Source: Fulvia fulva
Lineage: Eukaryota; Ascomycota; Dothideomycetes; Mycosphaerellales; Mycosphaerellaceae
NCBI RefSeq assembly: GCF_020509005.1
Contig: NC_063013.1
Span: 3,410,001 to 3,474,000, forward strand
Length of the DNA stretch: 64,000 nt
Direction: 5' to 3'
Shown: one piece after another, positions 44,979 to 56,047 of the stretch
Layout of the letters: every line of letters starts with the position of its first letter
How positions within the stretch are numbered: the stretch's first letter is position 1
Program-made: the position numbers and the translations under genes
Notes under the pieces: model-generated
Told to the model about the DNA's origin: nothing
Seen by the model: the letters and a program-made list of their open reading frames with translations, nothing else
Database searches by the model: none

Positions 44979-47843
44979 ATGGCGACTCTCTATAAGCGAT
45001 ACATTCCGCCGAAGAAGCCAGTGGTCGCAGAGTCGCCTGCATCAACACTCGCAGTACCCAAGGCTCAGCCAGCGCCAGTCACCGAACAAAAGCGAAAGCG
45101 AGAAAGGACGGAGGAAGAGGTCGCCGAGCGCAAAGCGAAGAAGTTGAAGAAGAAGGGCATTGATCCTGCTACTGTTACTGTGCCGAAGAAGGTAGAGCCG
45201 GAACTTTCGGCAGAACAGGTGGAAGATGTTGTTCCCGAACCATCAAACGAAGCAGAGCCGGAGGTAGATGTCCAAGACGATGCAGGACCACAGCCTCAGG
45301 GCGAGTTTGCGCATATCAAGAATGCGAAGAAGCGGCATAAGCTAGAGAAGGAGGCAAGAGCGGCTCGCAAGGCTGCCCAGAAAGCTGGTGTGGATATTGG
45401 GACAGAAGCGACCACTGTCGAGGCTTCCCAAGGAGTACATGAATCGACAGCGACAACGGAGCCGGAGCAGGGCGAATCGACCGTGAAGCAAGATAGGAAG
45501 AAACCGCGAAAAAGAGGGCCCGAAGAACAAACGAGAGATGTTGCAGACGCTACACAGGATGAGGAGGTCGGCACTCAGGGACAGTATATGGATGTGGATG
45601 TGTCTTCAAAAGGGATAAATGTTGTAGGCGACGACCAGGAGGCCATAGATGGAACAGAGCCGGTACCCGTAAGCCAGGCTCACGATGTGGCTAAACCTAA
45701 GAAGCGAGGGCATAAGCTGGAGAATGTTCTGGCAGGAGTGCAGAAAGAGGACGCCGAGGAGGAAGAGGATGAACACCTCACGAAGCACGCTTCAGTGATC
45801 AGCAAGTTCCAGAAATCGGCAAAGCGATCCATGTCTTTGCACGAAGAGGAGAGCTTCGAAAAGCTACCGGCTCCACCCGTCGTACGAGATCTGGAGCTTC
45901 CTGCCCCAGAACGAACGCCGACGCCTGAGTTTCAGAACGAGAATGAGGCTTTGCCGGAGTGGCTTGCGAAGCCGACAATCGTGCCCTCAGATACCAAGGC
46001 TACCTTCAGAGACATAGGCCTGCGGTCTGAGGTTTGCGATCGATTGACCAAGCTCACATTCGACGAGGCACTACCGGTCCAGCAAACGCTGCTTCCCATA
46101 CTCCTTCAGCCCGGCACCCCTGGATCGACGTTCCCTCCAGCAACCGAAGATATAGTGCCTGACGTTGCTGTCAGTGCACCCACCGGTAGCGGTAAGACTA
46201 TCGCGTATCTTCTACCCATCATCGAAGCACTGCGAGAGTTGCATACACCTGGCGAACTTGGCGCATTGATCATTGTCCCGACCAGAGAGCTTGTCATGCA
46301 AGTCGCGGCCGTGGCCGAGAGCCTCGCCAAAGGTAGTGACATCCGCATTGGTATGTCGGGGTCCACCGGCACGTTCAGAGACGAGCAAGGCAAGATCATC
46401 AGTCATGGGCGGAGATATGACCCTGCAGGGTACAAGACTCTCGTTGCGAAAGCAACAGCCCAACTATATCCGGCTGATGACGAGGCTGAAGTGGATACAG
46501 ATGGCTATATTGGTGCCAAAGAGCAGCAACGGATAGATGACGCCGTTGCTGGCCTTGTGCAGCATGTACCCGCTTACACCTCAGCAGTAGACATCCTCGT
46601 CGCCACTCCAGGACGTCTCCTCGAGCACATCAACAACACCATTGGCTTCAGCTTGGTACATCTCAAGTGGCTCGTGATCGATGAAGCTGACAAGCTTTTG
46701 GATAATCAGTACGAAGGATTTCTCGAGTCACTGAACGCTGAGCTGGAGCGTCCGAGAACGGTCGAGGAGCAAGATGCACGCGAGCGCTACCTACGTCAAA
46801 AAGGACGCTGGGAAGAGTGGAGAGAACGCAAGATACGCAAAGTTATACTTTCAGCTACCATGACCAAGGACATCTCGAAGCTTACTACGCTCAAGCTACG
46901 GCGGCCGCAGATGGTGATCGTTCGAGGCACTGAGGGCGAGCAGCAAGTGATTGCGGGTGCCGAAGCAACAGAAGAAGACGGCGTGAAGCAGACAGCAGAT
47001 GGATTTGAGCTGCCGCGAACGCTAGTTGAGTACAGCATACCAGTTGGTGACGGCGCCGAGAAGCCACTGGTCGCATTCGAGCTTCTACGAACACGCATAC
47101 TGCGGGAGAGTGATAGCAAACAGTCGAATGAGAGCGACTCAGACGCTGAGCCGGACTCCGACGACAGTTCAGAGGTCTCCTCAGACAGCGAAAGTGACAG
47201 CGAGAGTGATTCGGACGTCCGCGATAGTAGCTCGAGCGAAGACGAGATCGACACAGCACTCATGGATCCCAGTCGGAAGCGAGAACTTGCCAACGCCGCA
47301 ACACAAAGTAAGATGAAAGCTCATCAAGCAGCGAGGACATCAGAAACGGATGTACCCACTGTCCTCATCTTCACGTCCCGCAACGAGTCTGCCACACGTC
47401 TTTCTCACCTCCTGAAAGGCATCCAACCTTCCTGGTCACGCTACATCACAACCCTTGTCAAGACAACCAAGCCACGCATTGCATCAAAGAAGTCCGAACC
47501 AGCAATCATTGTCTCTACAGATCGCGCCGCTCGCGGTCTAGATAGCATCGCTGGCCGTCCAATCACGCATGTCGTGCAATACGATGTACCGCGAAGTGTT
47601 GAAAGCTATGTGCACCACGTTGGTCGTACTGCCAGAGCTGGACGAACTGGTCAGGCATGGACGCTGGTCACGAGAGCTGAAGGGAAGTGGTTCAACGAGA
47701 CGATTTCGGGTGTCAAGGTCAATGGCATCAGAAGGAGGATGTTAGTGGAGCAGGTGAAGATGAGGATGCAGGATGATGACATTAGGCAGAGGTACGAGGA
47801 AGTACTGGAGGGCATGAAGGAGGAGGTATATGGCGGAAAGTAG
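44979..47843 (+). CDS. DBP6: DEAD-box RNA helicase Dbp6 (60S ribosome biogenesis)
   Basis: Intronless gene of 954 aa. Dbp6/DDX51 acts in the nucleolus on early pre-60S particles. The first 270 residues are charged, with basic [20 protein letters not shown] and several acidic runs. The core follows: Q-motif region [19 protein letters not shown], motif [16 protein letters not shown], Ia [61 protein letters not shown] and [16 protein letters not shown] Ser/Asp/Glu-rich insertion (about residues 705-755) sits between the two RecA domains, and is typical of fungal Dbp6. The start at 44979 lies 337 bp from the divergent GPI3 start, or 61 bp if GPI3 uses its upstream ATG. Confidence 0.93.
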   Translation: MATLYKRYIPPKKPVVAESPASTLAVPKAQPAPVTEQKRKRERTEEEVAERKAKKLKKKGIDPATVTVPKKVEPELSAEQVEDVVPEPSNEAEPEVDVQDDAGPQPQGEFAHIKNAKKRHKLEKEARAARKAAQKAGVDIGTEATTVEASQGVHESTATTEPEQGESTVKQDRKKPRKRGPEEQTRDVADATQDEEVGTQGQYMDVDVSSKGINVVGDDQEAIDGTEPVPVSQAHDVAKPKKRGHKLENVLAGVQKEDAEEEEDEHLTKHASVISKFQKSAKRSMSLHEEESFEKLPAPPVVRDLELPAPERTPTPEFQNENEALPEWLAKPTIVPSDTKATFRDIGLRSEVCDRLTKLTFDEALPVQQTLLPILLQPGTPGSTFPPATEDIVPDVAVSAPTGSGKTIAYLLPIIEALRELHTPGELGALIIVPTRELVMQVAAVAESLAKGSDIRIGMSGSTGTFRDEQGKIISHGRRYDPAGYKTLVAKATAQLYPADDEAEVDTDGYIGAKEQQRIDDAVAGLVQHVPAYTSAVDILVATPGRLLEHINNTIGFSLVHLKWLVIDEADKLLDNQYEGFLESLNAELERPRTVEEQDARERYLRQKGRWEEWRERKIRKVILSATMTKDISKLTTLKLRRPQMVIVRGTEGEQQVIAGAEATEEDGVKQTADGFELPRTLVEYSIPVGDGAEKPLVAFELLRTRILRESDSKQSNESDSDAEPDSDDSSEVSSDSESDSESDSDVRDSSSSEDEIDTALMDPSRKRELANAATQSKMKAHQAARTSETDVPTVLIFTSRNESATRLSHLLKGIQPSWSRYITTLVKTTKPRIASKKSEPAIIVSTDRAARGLDSIAGRPITHVVQYDVPRSVESYVHHVGRTARAGRTGQAWTLVTRAEGKWFNETISGVKVNGIRRRMLVEQVKMRMQDDDIRQRYEEVLEGMKEEVYGGK

Positions 47844-48252
47844 AGCTTTGCCGCAGCTGAGTTGATCTTTCGTCACTGCTCCATGATACCAATAGGATTT
47901 GATTGTACAAGACATTCTGTACATTCAATGCCTTACATACGAGGCGGTGCTCGTGTCAATACTCTATCACCGCATGTCTTGTGCTGTCCTTCGCCAGTAC
48001 TTCCAAGCGCCCGCTCCATGAGGTATCTCAAATCGATCGCGTAAAGAAATGCCCGTTGCCCACCACCGCACGAGAAAATGTGTCATTACGGCCAGCCAGG
48101 TATTGAGAATCGAATCGAACAGAATTCCTACCAGCTCCTGTGCCATCGCTCTAGCACTTCTGCATTAGCAGACGCGCGAGGGGTGAGTGTTGCGCACTGA
48201 ATCCAGCCCGTGAAGTCATGATGTACAATCAAGGGGGGAGGCAAGCGAAACT
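47844..48252. other. Intergenic between converging genes, nothing seen
   Basis: 3' flanks of DBP6 and the coiled-coil gene. No gene or repeat is recognised. Confidence 0.45.
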
Positions 48253-50403
48253 TTAGTTCTCCCCTCTCCAGGCAGCGACAGCATCAGCAGGGGCTTTCTG
48301 GTCATTCCATCCAGTGAAGGCGGTGGCGCTGAGAGGTTGTGGAAGGGCAATGCTGTGGTTGCGTAGGCTCTCCTTACTTTGAGCGAGGTAGCTGATGCGC
48401 TTCTCGCAACGCTTACCCAGATCACCAAAGCCCTTCTTCAGCTTATCAACCTGCTTGATGAAGGCTGCGTTATTCTTGTCAAGACTAGCAACTTCAGACT
48501 TCAGCTTCGTGACCTGAACATCGCGAGCAGTAGTCTGCGCTTCCGCCTTAGCGAGCTTGTCGTCCTTCGCAGTCGCCTCTGTCTTGAGCGTAGAAATCTC
48601 CTGGTTCTTATTGGCGATATCCTGTCTCAGCTGACGCAGCTTCTCGGAGCGCTGCGCGAGAAGGTTTTGCATGCCGTCGATGTCGTCGACGCCGTACTCC
48701 TTTAGCAGCGCGGTCGCGCCGCTCCACTTGGAGTGCAAGTGGCTGAGCTGCGCAGCCTGGTCCTCGATCTTCTTATTGTTTGAGCCGCGTTTGAGTCGTG
48801 CAGCCTCCGCCTGCGCGCTGTTGTTGGCCTCAGCCAGAGCGTCAAGCTTGCCGAGAACGTTCTGCAGCGTGGCCTCCTTGGAGTTCAGCTGGTTCTTGAA
48901 ATCTTGAATCTCGGTTGCTTGCTGCTCGAGCCGCTCGTTGGAGGCTTGGCGCGAAGCGACTTGTTGTTCCTGCGTACCGAGTCGGTCCTTGAGACCTTGG
49001 GTCTCAGTGTCTTGTCGCCCCATCTGTCGCTCGAGAGTCTGCGACTTGATGCGCTCTGTCTCCAGCTGGTCCTTCAGATTTCGAACCTTCTCGCCTTGCT
49101 GCTCCAGCTGGTCCTTCAGGCCCTTGATGTCCTCACCTTGCGCTGTGTTCTTGACGCGCTGAGCGGCAATCTGTCGCTTTATGCCCTGATTCTCATGCTG
49201 GAGATCACCAAGCTCAACGCCCTGGTCGTCAAGCTTCGCATTCAAGGTGTCAATCTGCTCTCCCTGCTCCTGGTTCTTGGCCTCGAGGTTCTGAACCTCC
49301 TTTTGTAGTAGTCTGGTCTGCTGCTTCAAGCCCCTGATCTCGACATTGGCATCAGAATTGAACAGACCGCGCGCGACGTCTTCATCGTCCAGATCCTCGA
49401 TAGATGGGTGAGCAGCTCACCTCTGCTGCTCAGTGAGCCGAGCAGTTGGCGGTGGCGGAGGACGATACGCTGGTAGAGCCTTGAAGTTTGCTGCTGTATC
49501 TTTGTTGAGCTTAAAGGAGGTTTGAGTAGGTCGGGTCACGGCAGCTGCTGGGGTCGACACGGCAACCAATACATCGCCTTGATTGATATTGGCCAGTCTC
49601 CGGACCTCGTTGGTCTGCTTGTCGTAGGCTCCAAATGCCTTTTCCAGAAGTTCGAGCTTCCGATTGGCCTGCTGAAGCTCTTCGTATTGCTCGAGCATGA
49701 TCTCTTGCTTCCGATCAAATTCCGCCTGCCACTCCTTCTCCGACTTCTTGAACTCCACAACTTTGACGGACTGTCGTGTACCTGGTCGAGTTGTGGCAGA
49801 GGCTTCCGAGAAGCGATCGAGATGAGAGGAGTCGGGTCGTGTGGGAGCACTCTTTGCACGGGGACTACGTCTGAGACCTTCATCCTCGGGATCCTCTCCT
49901 TCATCGACCTCATCGAGCTGCTCAGTGTCCTCGATCTCGTCGCTGTTCATCTCAAAGTAGTTCCTGGGAGCAGTAGTACCTCGAGTCGTCTGCACTCGGC
50001 GTGGTTGGCGCAAGTTGCGGGCGCGTTCTTCCTCCTCATAAGCAGCGATCTCCTCGATAGCATCGCCATCTAAGTCAGACTCGTCCTCGCTGTCTGACGG
50101 GTCGTCGTCTTGGAGTTCGATGGGCGGTGATCTCGAGCCTGGCGGCAGGTGGCGCTGTTCTCGTGCTTCAGCTGTGTCCACAGCGTAGTCACCATCTTCC
50201 TCATCTCGGCGCCGACGTCTCTTGAGGTTCTTGACAGCCTGAGAGCGTACCCGTGACTTCTTCTTGGCTTGCGCAGCAGTTGGATGTTCCTTGTTGGGCT
50301 CGTCTTCTTGCATGTTATTGTTGGAAGTTTGCTCGTCCTCTACCACACTCTGCTTGCGTTTGGAGGGAGGCATGGTAAGGCTGCTGGCAGTAGAGGTGGC
50401 CAT
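48253..50403 (-). CDS. Coiled-coil nuclear-type protein of unknown function
   Basis: I do not recognise the family. The model has two exons, 50403-49421 and 49333-48253, giving 687 aa. An in-frame TGA at 49417-49419 separates two long frames in the same phase. It lies inside a strong donor (AG/GTGAGC), and an 87-nt intron ending ATCAG removes it and preserves phase. The N-terminal third has a basic stretch likely to be a nuclear signal (KKKSRVRSQAVKNLKRRRRR), acidic runs (DDDPSDSEDESDLDGD) and RSPRAKSAPTRP. A short coiled coil around 240-290 (EFDRKQEIMLEQYEELQQAN) follows. The second half is almost continuous coiled coil with Gln/Glu/Lys heptads. The C-terminus ends with a Trp-containing segment (FTGWNDQKAPADAVAAWRG). 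Two separate genes, or a true nonsense change, remain possible. Confidence 0.75.
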
Positions 50404-50812
50404 GTCCGCGATGTCGATTGTGGTTCGTATGTGGTCGCGAAAGCCGATGGTGGCGAAGCGATTATGGGAATGATTGGGAAGATTCAGCATCAAAGCAAAG
50501 CCTAAGAGGAAGAACGCGTTTTATTCCACGTGCAAAGGCAGCGTTCACCGTTCATTCACTCACAAGCGGAGCTGCGGGAAGGTCCGTCGAACCACTTCCC
50601 GCTCATGACTCACTTTCGACGTCACTCCGCGTTGCGAACACAGGGCCCGTGCCCCAAGAACGCGAAATACTTAAAGCTCGATCTCAGCTTCTTTCTTCCA
50701 CTCTCGAACAACATCGGCAGCCTGTCCACCAACACCACCAACCGACAACTGGACGCATCCACACCCACTTGCCAAAGGAAACTTCTGCAGCGCGAACGTG
50801 GGCATGCACTCT
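50404..50812. other. Upstream region of the coiled-coil gene
   Basis: Probable promoter and leader for the minus-strand gene starting at 50403. No other feature is seen. Confidence 0.4.
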
Positions 50813-51177
50813 GACTGATGGGTTAGGTTCGAGTCGGCTGGGAGGGCAGCGCGATTGGTGTGTGCACTCACCGGGACAAGCTGTGCACACGTCGGGTTCT
50901 TGCTCGACCAAGCACGGGCGGCTGGGAGGGTAGCGCGGGCAGTCCGCCTTCTGAGTCCGCGCACGCACTCGTCGTCCATGGGAGGTCAGTCCTTACTCGA
51001 CCAAACATGGGCGACTGGGAGGGCCGCGCGGGCAATCGACATTCTCAGTCCGCGCATGCACTCGCCACCCGTGGGAGGTCGTGCTTCCCCGACTGATGGG
51101 TTAGGCTTGTCCTGGTTGGGAGGGTTAGCACTATCGCGCAAGCACTCGCCGAGTCTTGCTGTGCACACGTCGGAGTG
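50813..51177. repeat. Imperfect tandem repeat, about 93-bp period, four units
   Basis: Units start near 50813, 50898, 50991 and 51090. The two inner units share TGCTCGACCAAG-type starts, GGCTGGGAGGG, GCGCGGGCA and TCCGCGCACGCACTCG at a 93-bp offset. The two outer units share GACTGATGGGTTAGG and GCTGTGCACACGTCGG. On the plus strand a 126-codon frame (50855-51235) would encode a 31-residue repeat (LLDQ..A.GR.ARA...LSPR.HS). I see no evidence that it is a gene. Confidence 0.8.
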
Positions 51178-51794
51178 TATGGCTGCCAAACCTGCGAGGT
51201 TGCTGATCGAGTCTGAGGGTAGCTATTGGGCTTGAAGTGGGCCTTTGGCAACCATCCTTTAGTGCACTCCTCGAAAGGCTCTCTGATGGCATGTGGACGG
51301 ATGCGGACGGGACACCGTTGTGGCAAGGGAGTCAGTCTGCTGATGTTCCTCCCCACCCCCAACGAACGGGTTCGGGGCTTCCCATAAGAGCCCGGCCGGC
51401 TAACATGATCCTAGGCCATCGTCCTTCGGCTTCAAGCTGGGTGGCGGAGGCCGTTCTCACATACTTCTGGCTGGAACGCACATGACTGCGAGCCATCATA
51501 CCTTTCGTCGAATCTTTGCTGCACGCACGGCTTAGGAGAAGGGTCGGCCACACATCGAATCATATTGCTCAAGCATGGCAATACTCGTTAGCACGCATCA
51601 TTACAGGATTAGGCGCCACTTACTCAATACCTTCCAATCGTCCTCTGCTGCCACACCTCTGCTGCTTCCGAGGCCTAGCAATCAACCGACATGTACATCA
51701 TGGTGAAATGTCGTCGATCATCTCGTATTGCAATGATCCTATCAAAGTCTGAGGGAAGACGTGAGCAAAAGCATAAGTTATCTGCATGCGCTGC
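51178..51794. other. Intergenic, nothing supported
   Basis: This lies between the tandem repeat and the 3' end of VPS55. No recognisable gene, RNA or repeat. Confidence 0.4.
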
Positions 51795-52285
51795 CTAAAA
51801 CTCTTCTTGCTCGCGGAAGAACATGGTAAAGCTGATGATGGTGCCATAGATCAGCAATCCACCGACGATGCTCATGACCATCGCTGGGATCTGAATCTGA
51901 TCGCAATGTGCCAGTACTACAGGCAGTGCTGTTCCAAACATGTCAGTTCCACATGCGAGACTGTGTCCCTTACATGGTACTCACCAATTCCCATAACCAC
52001 CAAGAAACCTGTCAGAAACCTCCCTAGCTCCACAATGCTATTGCCTGAGTTGTCCATGAAATCATCTTGCTGCTGTGCCTTGCCGCATATCCAGTTCGGC
52101 ACGGGTGCGATCACGTAGGTTGCGACGACGAGAAGTGTGAGGTAGTTCTTGAAGAGGGCTGAGGAGAGGATCACTAGGAGGAAGCCGATCGCAAGGATCT
52201 ATGGTGTCGTTAGTCCGTGGTTATGCTATGGTTGTAGCAGTTGTCGTACGAAGGATAGCACGATTATGGTCTTGAGACCTGCCAT
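51795..52285 (-). CDS. VPS55: Vacuolar protein sorting protein Vps55 (LEPROT family)
   Basis: A small membrane protein of late endosomes that works with Vps68 in endosome-to-vacuole transport. Predicted 127 aa from exons 52285-52250, 52198-51985 and 51928-51795, with introns of 51 and 56 nt. The sequence is nearly all conserved: MAGLKTIIVLSF at the start, a first TM (ILAIGFLLVILSSALF), the second TM and loop with VVATYVIAPVPNWICG, the loop AQQQDDFMDNSGNSIVELGR, a third TM (FLTGFLVVMGIALPVVLAHC) and a fourth (MVMSIVGGLLIYGTIISF). It ends FFREQEEF. Length and four-TM layout match the family. It is divergent from PRE5, with 373 bp between the starts. Confidence 0.94.
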
Positions 52286-52658
52286 TGCGGCACTTCGGAG
52301 GTGGGTGGTGTTGGTGCCTGGTGGGTTTCACTGGTGAGGCTTTCTTGCTTGACACTTGAGGATCCGTGTTATGATCGTGATATCGTTGCAAGGTGTTGTG
52401 GAGATGGTATGTGATGTCGAAGTTGGTAGATCATCACTGCCATGATGTTGGTCGTGTGAGGCTGGCGCCGTGGAGAACTGCGCACGGACGATCTGAGCTT
52501 CGCGTCAATCGTCGCCTGCTGGAGCTCGACTTGGGACATGTGAAGCTGCTCATCAGAAACATCCACCAAACAACCAACACCTCTACCTCTACCTCTACCA
52601 CCCACCGCGCAGATCCCTTCGCGTCGACACATACACATACCACAACGACTCGGTCACG
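52286..52658. other. Shared divergent promoter region of VPS55 and PRE5
   Basis: The two ATGs face away from each other across 373 bp. Close to PRE5 is a short CTCTAC run, three perfect CTCTAC hexamers (about 52579-52598), in a C/A-rich leader. No known proteasome control element was identified with confidence. Confidence 0.45.
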
Positions 52659-53512
52659 ATGTTCAGAAATAACTACGACAACGACTCCGTCACTTTGTAA
52701 GACTTCCACCATCAAGTCCCGTCTTCAACTAACACGTTCAACAGCTCTCCCCAAGGTCGCATCTTCCAAGTCGAGTACGCATCAGAAGCCGTCAAGCAAG
52801 GTTCAGTAGTGGTGGGGATCGTCAGCAAGACACATGCCGTCCTCGTAGCACTCAAGGTACAACAGCCATCAGTCCAATCAATCGCCATTTCTAACACCTG
52901 TCCCAGCGCAACGCAGAAGAGCTCTCGTCATACCAACGCAAAATCATCCCGATCGACACCCACTATGGTGTTGCTCTCGCTGGTCTCGCCTCCGATGCCC
53001 GTGTCCTCTCCAACTTCATGAAGCAGCAATCGCTCGCATCACGACTCACATACGACCGCCCCATCCTCCTCTCCGAGATCACATCCCGCATCGGCGACCG
53101 CGCACAGACAAACACCCAGCACTACGGCAAGCGACCTTACGGTGTGGGCCTCCTCATCGCGGGTGTAGATGCGAAGGGACCCCATCTCTTCGAGTTCCAG
53201 CCCAGCGGAGTGACACAAGAGATGGTGGCGTGCGGTATTGGCGCGAGAAGTCAGATGGCGCGGACATACTTGGAGCGGAACTTGGATGAGTTTGAGGGCA
53301 GCAGCCGGGAGGAGTTGATTAAGCACGCACTACGGGCGCTGAAGGATAGCTTGAGCCAGGACAAGGAGCTGACCATCGACAACACCAGCTTGGGTGTCGC
53401 TGGTGTTGACGAGAACTTCAAGCTGTACGAAGGACAGGAGATCGCAACCTGGTTAGAGACGACATTCGAGAACAAGCCAGAGGGTGGTGAGAGCATGGAG
53501 GTTGACTCGTAG
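52659..53512 (+). CDS. PRE5: 20S proteasome alpha-6 subunit Pre5 (PSMA1 orthologue)
   Basis: Structural subunit of the outer ring of the 20S proteasome. Predicted 251 aa from exons 52659-52696, 52745-52856 and 52907-53512, with introns of 48 and 50 nt. The alpha-subunit signature is intact after splicing: [20 protein letters not shown], then [13 protein letters not shown]. The match to PSMA1/Pre5 is clear at [60 protein letters not shown] and [18 protein letters not shown]. The C-terminus is short and acidic (GGESMEVDS). It lacks the catalytic N-terminal Thr of beta subunits, as expected. Confidence 0.95.
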
Positions 53513-53741
53513 GTGAGGTTCTGCAGACCGACGGCCTCGAGACGCAAAAGGAGCTGCTGAGCTTCTACTGCAAAGTCATGTGACTGAACATACTTGCGGC
53601 GCGCGTTTGTCACGATGAGCGAGGCGCTGCGATAGACATCGAATGTAACCATATGACGAGATACAAGTCCGTCGGCGTGATACGAACGAGCAGTGGTCAA
53701 GGAAGAATCAAGAGGATTTGAGTATACCTGACATACTGATA

Positions 53742-54540
53742 TCAAGATGCCAGGCTAAGCTTCAGCTGCTCCTTGTTGAAGACAACATGGCTCTTCTCGA
53801 CGACTTCCTGAGCTGTCATCTTGGGGAAAGCGTATCTGATCCAAGGAACCTTCCCATGCCTCATGCTGCGCAGGATCTTTGACAAGCTTTGTGGACGAAG
53901 TGGGATAAAAGGTCGTAGACCATCAAGAAAGACCCAGTAGAAACACTGCCATCAGGCAGTTTGACTCCCGCCGGACAGGCCGTGAAGGTGTGCGGGACAC
54001 CGCCAACCGTGGTGACCAAGGACCCGGGCGCCACTGCGAAATACTCGCCCGCCATCTCGACCAGACCTACACCACGCAAGATCATGATCCTTTCATCGAT
54101 GAGCTTGGTCTTGTCGAGACTCATGTGAATGTGTCTAGGCAATCGATACTCCGTGGTGAACTCGATGAAAGCCAGTTGACCCTTGTAGCCCTTGTCATTC
54201 GACGGCGCCAACTCAGACATTGTCAGGTCAATGTCTTGGAATGGCTTCTTGACATTTGCGCCCTGCCCATGGGTGATGGTACATCCGTTCTCGAAGGGGA
54301 CGACATGATCTGGAAACGGTGTGTGAGTCCCGGAGTGTGGTCGTGAGATATACCGATGTTCTGCAAGACCAGGGCTGTTGGTGAGAGCCGAGGACGTATC
54401 CCGATGTCTGCTTGGCAACTTGGTTGGTGGAGTGGCAACGGCAGTCGGAACAGCACAGAATGGGCCGAGGCTCGTGGTCTCAGTAAGCTGTGACAGTAAT
54501 CTGGAACTCTATTGCTCTCTTGTATACCTTCGAACCACAT
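53742..54540 (-). pseudogene. Cupin-domain protein with an apparent frameshift
   Basis: The central part is a RmlC-like cupin (DHVVPFENGCTITHGQ, IEFTTEYRLPRHIHMSLDKT, IMILRGVGLVEMAGEYFAVA, SLVTTVGGVPHTFTACPAG, GSFLMVYD). The metal-ligand pattern HIH and a late His are visible. Immediately after MVYD the frame goes to nonsense and stops at 53861. A different frame continues sensibly (RPFIPLRPQSLSKI, RHGKVPWIRYAFPKMTAQEV, ending KEQLKLSLAS) to a stop at 53742-53744. A single small indel near 53905-53920 explains this; no intron fits. The start is also unsettled. An ATG at 54540 with a 44-nt intron (54310-54353) is possible, but lies only 50 bp from the divergent thiolase start. Function within the cupin superfamily is unknown. 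Confidence 0.65.
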
Positions 54541-54590
54541 CCTTCACCCTCTTCCACTCTAGTCTTCCCAGAACCACCGACACTCTCAAC

Positions 54591-55932
54591 ATGGCAGCCC
54601 AAAGAATATCATCCATCGCCTCGCAGCTCCTGCCCGGCCAGAAGCCGCTCGACAAGATGTAAGATGGTCCCTCCCATTGTCTGCGACGGCGACTTCCCCG
54701 CACATCCGTTCACATGCTCGAGACGAAACACACGATGCTAACCACATGGTTCTCACAGCACACAGCAGAGCCCCGACGATGTCGTTATCACCCTGGCCAT
54801 CCGAACGCCTCTCACCAAGGGCCGCAAGGGTGGTCTCAAGGACACATCCCTCGATGGCATCGTGTTCAAGCTCCTCCAACAAGTCATCCACAAGTCCCGG
54901 ATAGACCCTCAGATGGTCGAGGACATCTGCCTGGGCAACGTCTCCGATGCAAAGGCAGCCTACTACTGCCGTGCCGCCATGCTCGCCGCCGGCTTCCCCG
55001 TCACCACCTCCGGCTCCTCCGTCAACCGCTTCTGCTCCTCCGGTCTCAAGGCCGTGCAGGACATCGCCAACCAGATCGAACACGGCGACATCGACATCGG
55101 TGTCGCCCTCGGTGCCGAGTCCATGACCGCCGGCGGCGATCGTCTCGAGCGCCCCTTCTACGACGAGATCCTCAAGGCCAACCAAGACGCCCGCGACTGC
55201 ATGATGCCCATGGGTCAGACCTCGGAGAATGTTGGCAAGGACTTCGACATTTCTCGACAAAAGCAAGACGAGTACGCCGCAGAATCATACCGCCGTGCAG
55301 AGGCGGCGCAGAAGGCTGGCTGGTTTGACGATGAGATCGCTCCCATCACCGTCAAGCTTGATGGCAAGGACGTGACACTCACCAAGGACGAGGGACCAAG
55401 ATGGGGCACAACATACGAATCGCTCTCCAAGATCCGACCTGCATTCCCAGACTTCGGTGACAGGAGCACTGGCGGCAACAGCTCGCAAGTGACTGATGGT
55501 GCCGCCGCCATCATGCTCATGCGCCGCTCCAAGGCCCTTGAGATCGGTCAGCCAATCCTCGCCAAGTATGTTGGCGCCACCGTTGCCGGTTTGGCTCCAC
55601 GCATCATGGGTATCGGTCCGTCCATCGCTGTTCCAAAGCTCCTGACCAAGTACGGCCTCAGCATCGACGACATTGATATTGTTGAGCTCAATGAGGCTTT
55701 CGCCAGTATGGCCGTCTACTGCCGTGACACCCTCAAGCTCGACTGGAACAAGATGAACGTGCGAGGTGGTGCTATTGCGCTGGGTCACCCGTTGGGTTGC
55801 ACTGGTGCGAGACAGATTGTGACTGGTCTCAGCGAGGCACGGCGGCAGAAGAAGAAGATTCTGCTGACGACCATGTGCATTGGTACTGGGCAGGGTATGG
55901 CAGGTCTCTTCGTTAACGAGCAGAATGTGTAG
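54591..55932 (+). CDS. POT1: Peroxisomal 3-ketoacyl-CoA thiolase
   Basis: Last step of peroxisomal beta-oxidation: thiolytic cleavage of 3-ketoacyl-CoA to acetyl-CoA and a shortened acyl-CoA. Predicted 413 aa from exons 54591-54658 and 54759-55932, with a 100-nt intron. The N-terminus carries a type 2 peroxisomal targeting signal, RISSIASQL (R-I-x5-Q-L). Catalytic residues are visible: the nucleophilic Cys in VNRFCSSGLKA (about residue 115), the His in GGAIALGHPLGCTGARQ and the second Cys in MCIGTGQGMAG (about 396). Other thiolase blocks are NEAFASMAVYCRD and GNSSQVTDGAAAI. It differs from cytosolic Erg10-type thiolases by the PTS2 leader and closer likeness to POT1/ACAA1. The gene converges with ACH1, which acts on the acetyl-CoA pool. 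Confidence 0.94.
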
Positions 55933-56047
55933 AGGTAGCATATCTTCGGAATTTGTACAGTATATATGGAACGCCATCCATTTCAAGTTACCGATGCCAT
56001 TGCACTCCGCGCTGTCTATGTCTACAGTTCCATTCACATCGAACACG

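Noticed and set aside
49330..49420. Stop-codon readthrough at the TGA of the coiled-coil gene
   Set aside because: The context (AGG TGA GCT) is not the known TGA-CTA readthrough motif. The TGA lies in a consensus splice donor, so splicing is the simpler explanation.
54709..55328. 204-codon plus and 226-codon minus frames inside the thiolase
   Set aside because: These are shadows of the thiolase coding sequence caused by its strong GC codon bias.
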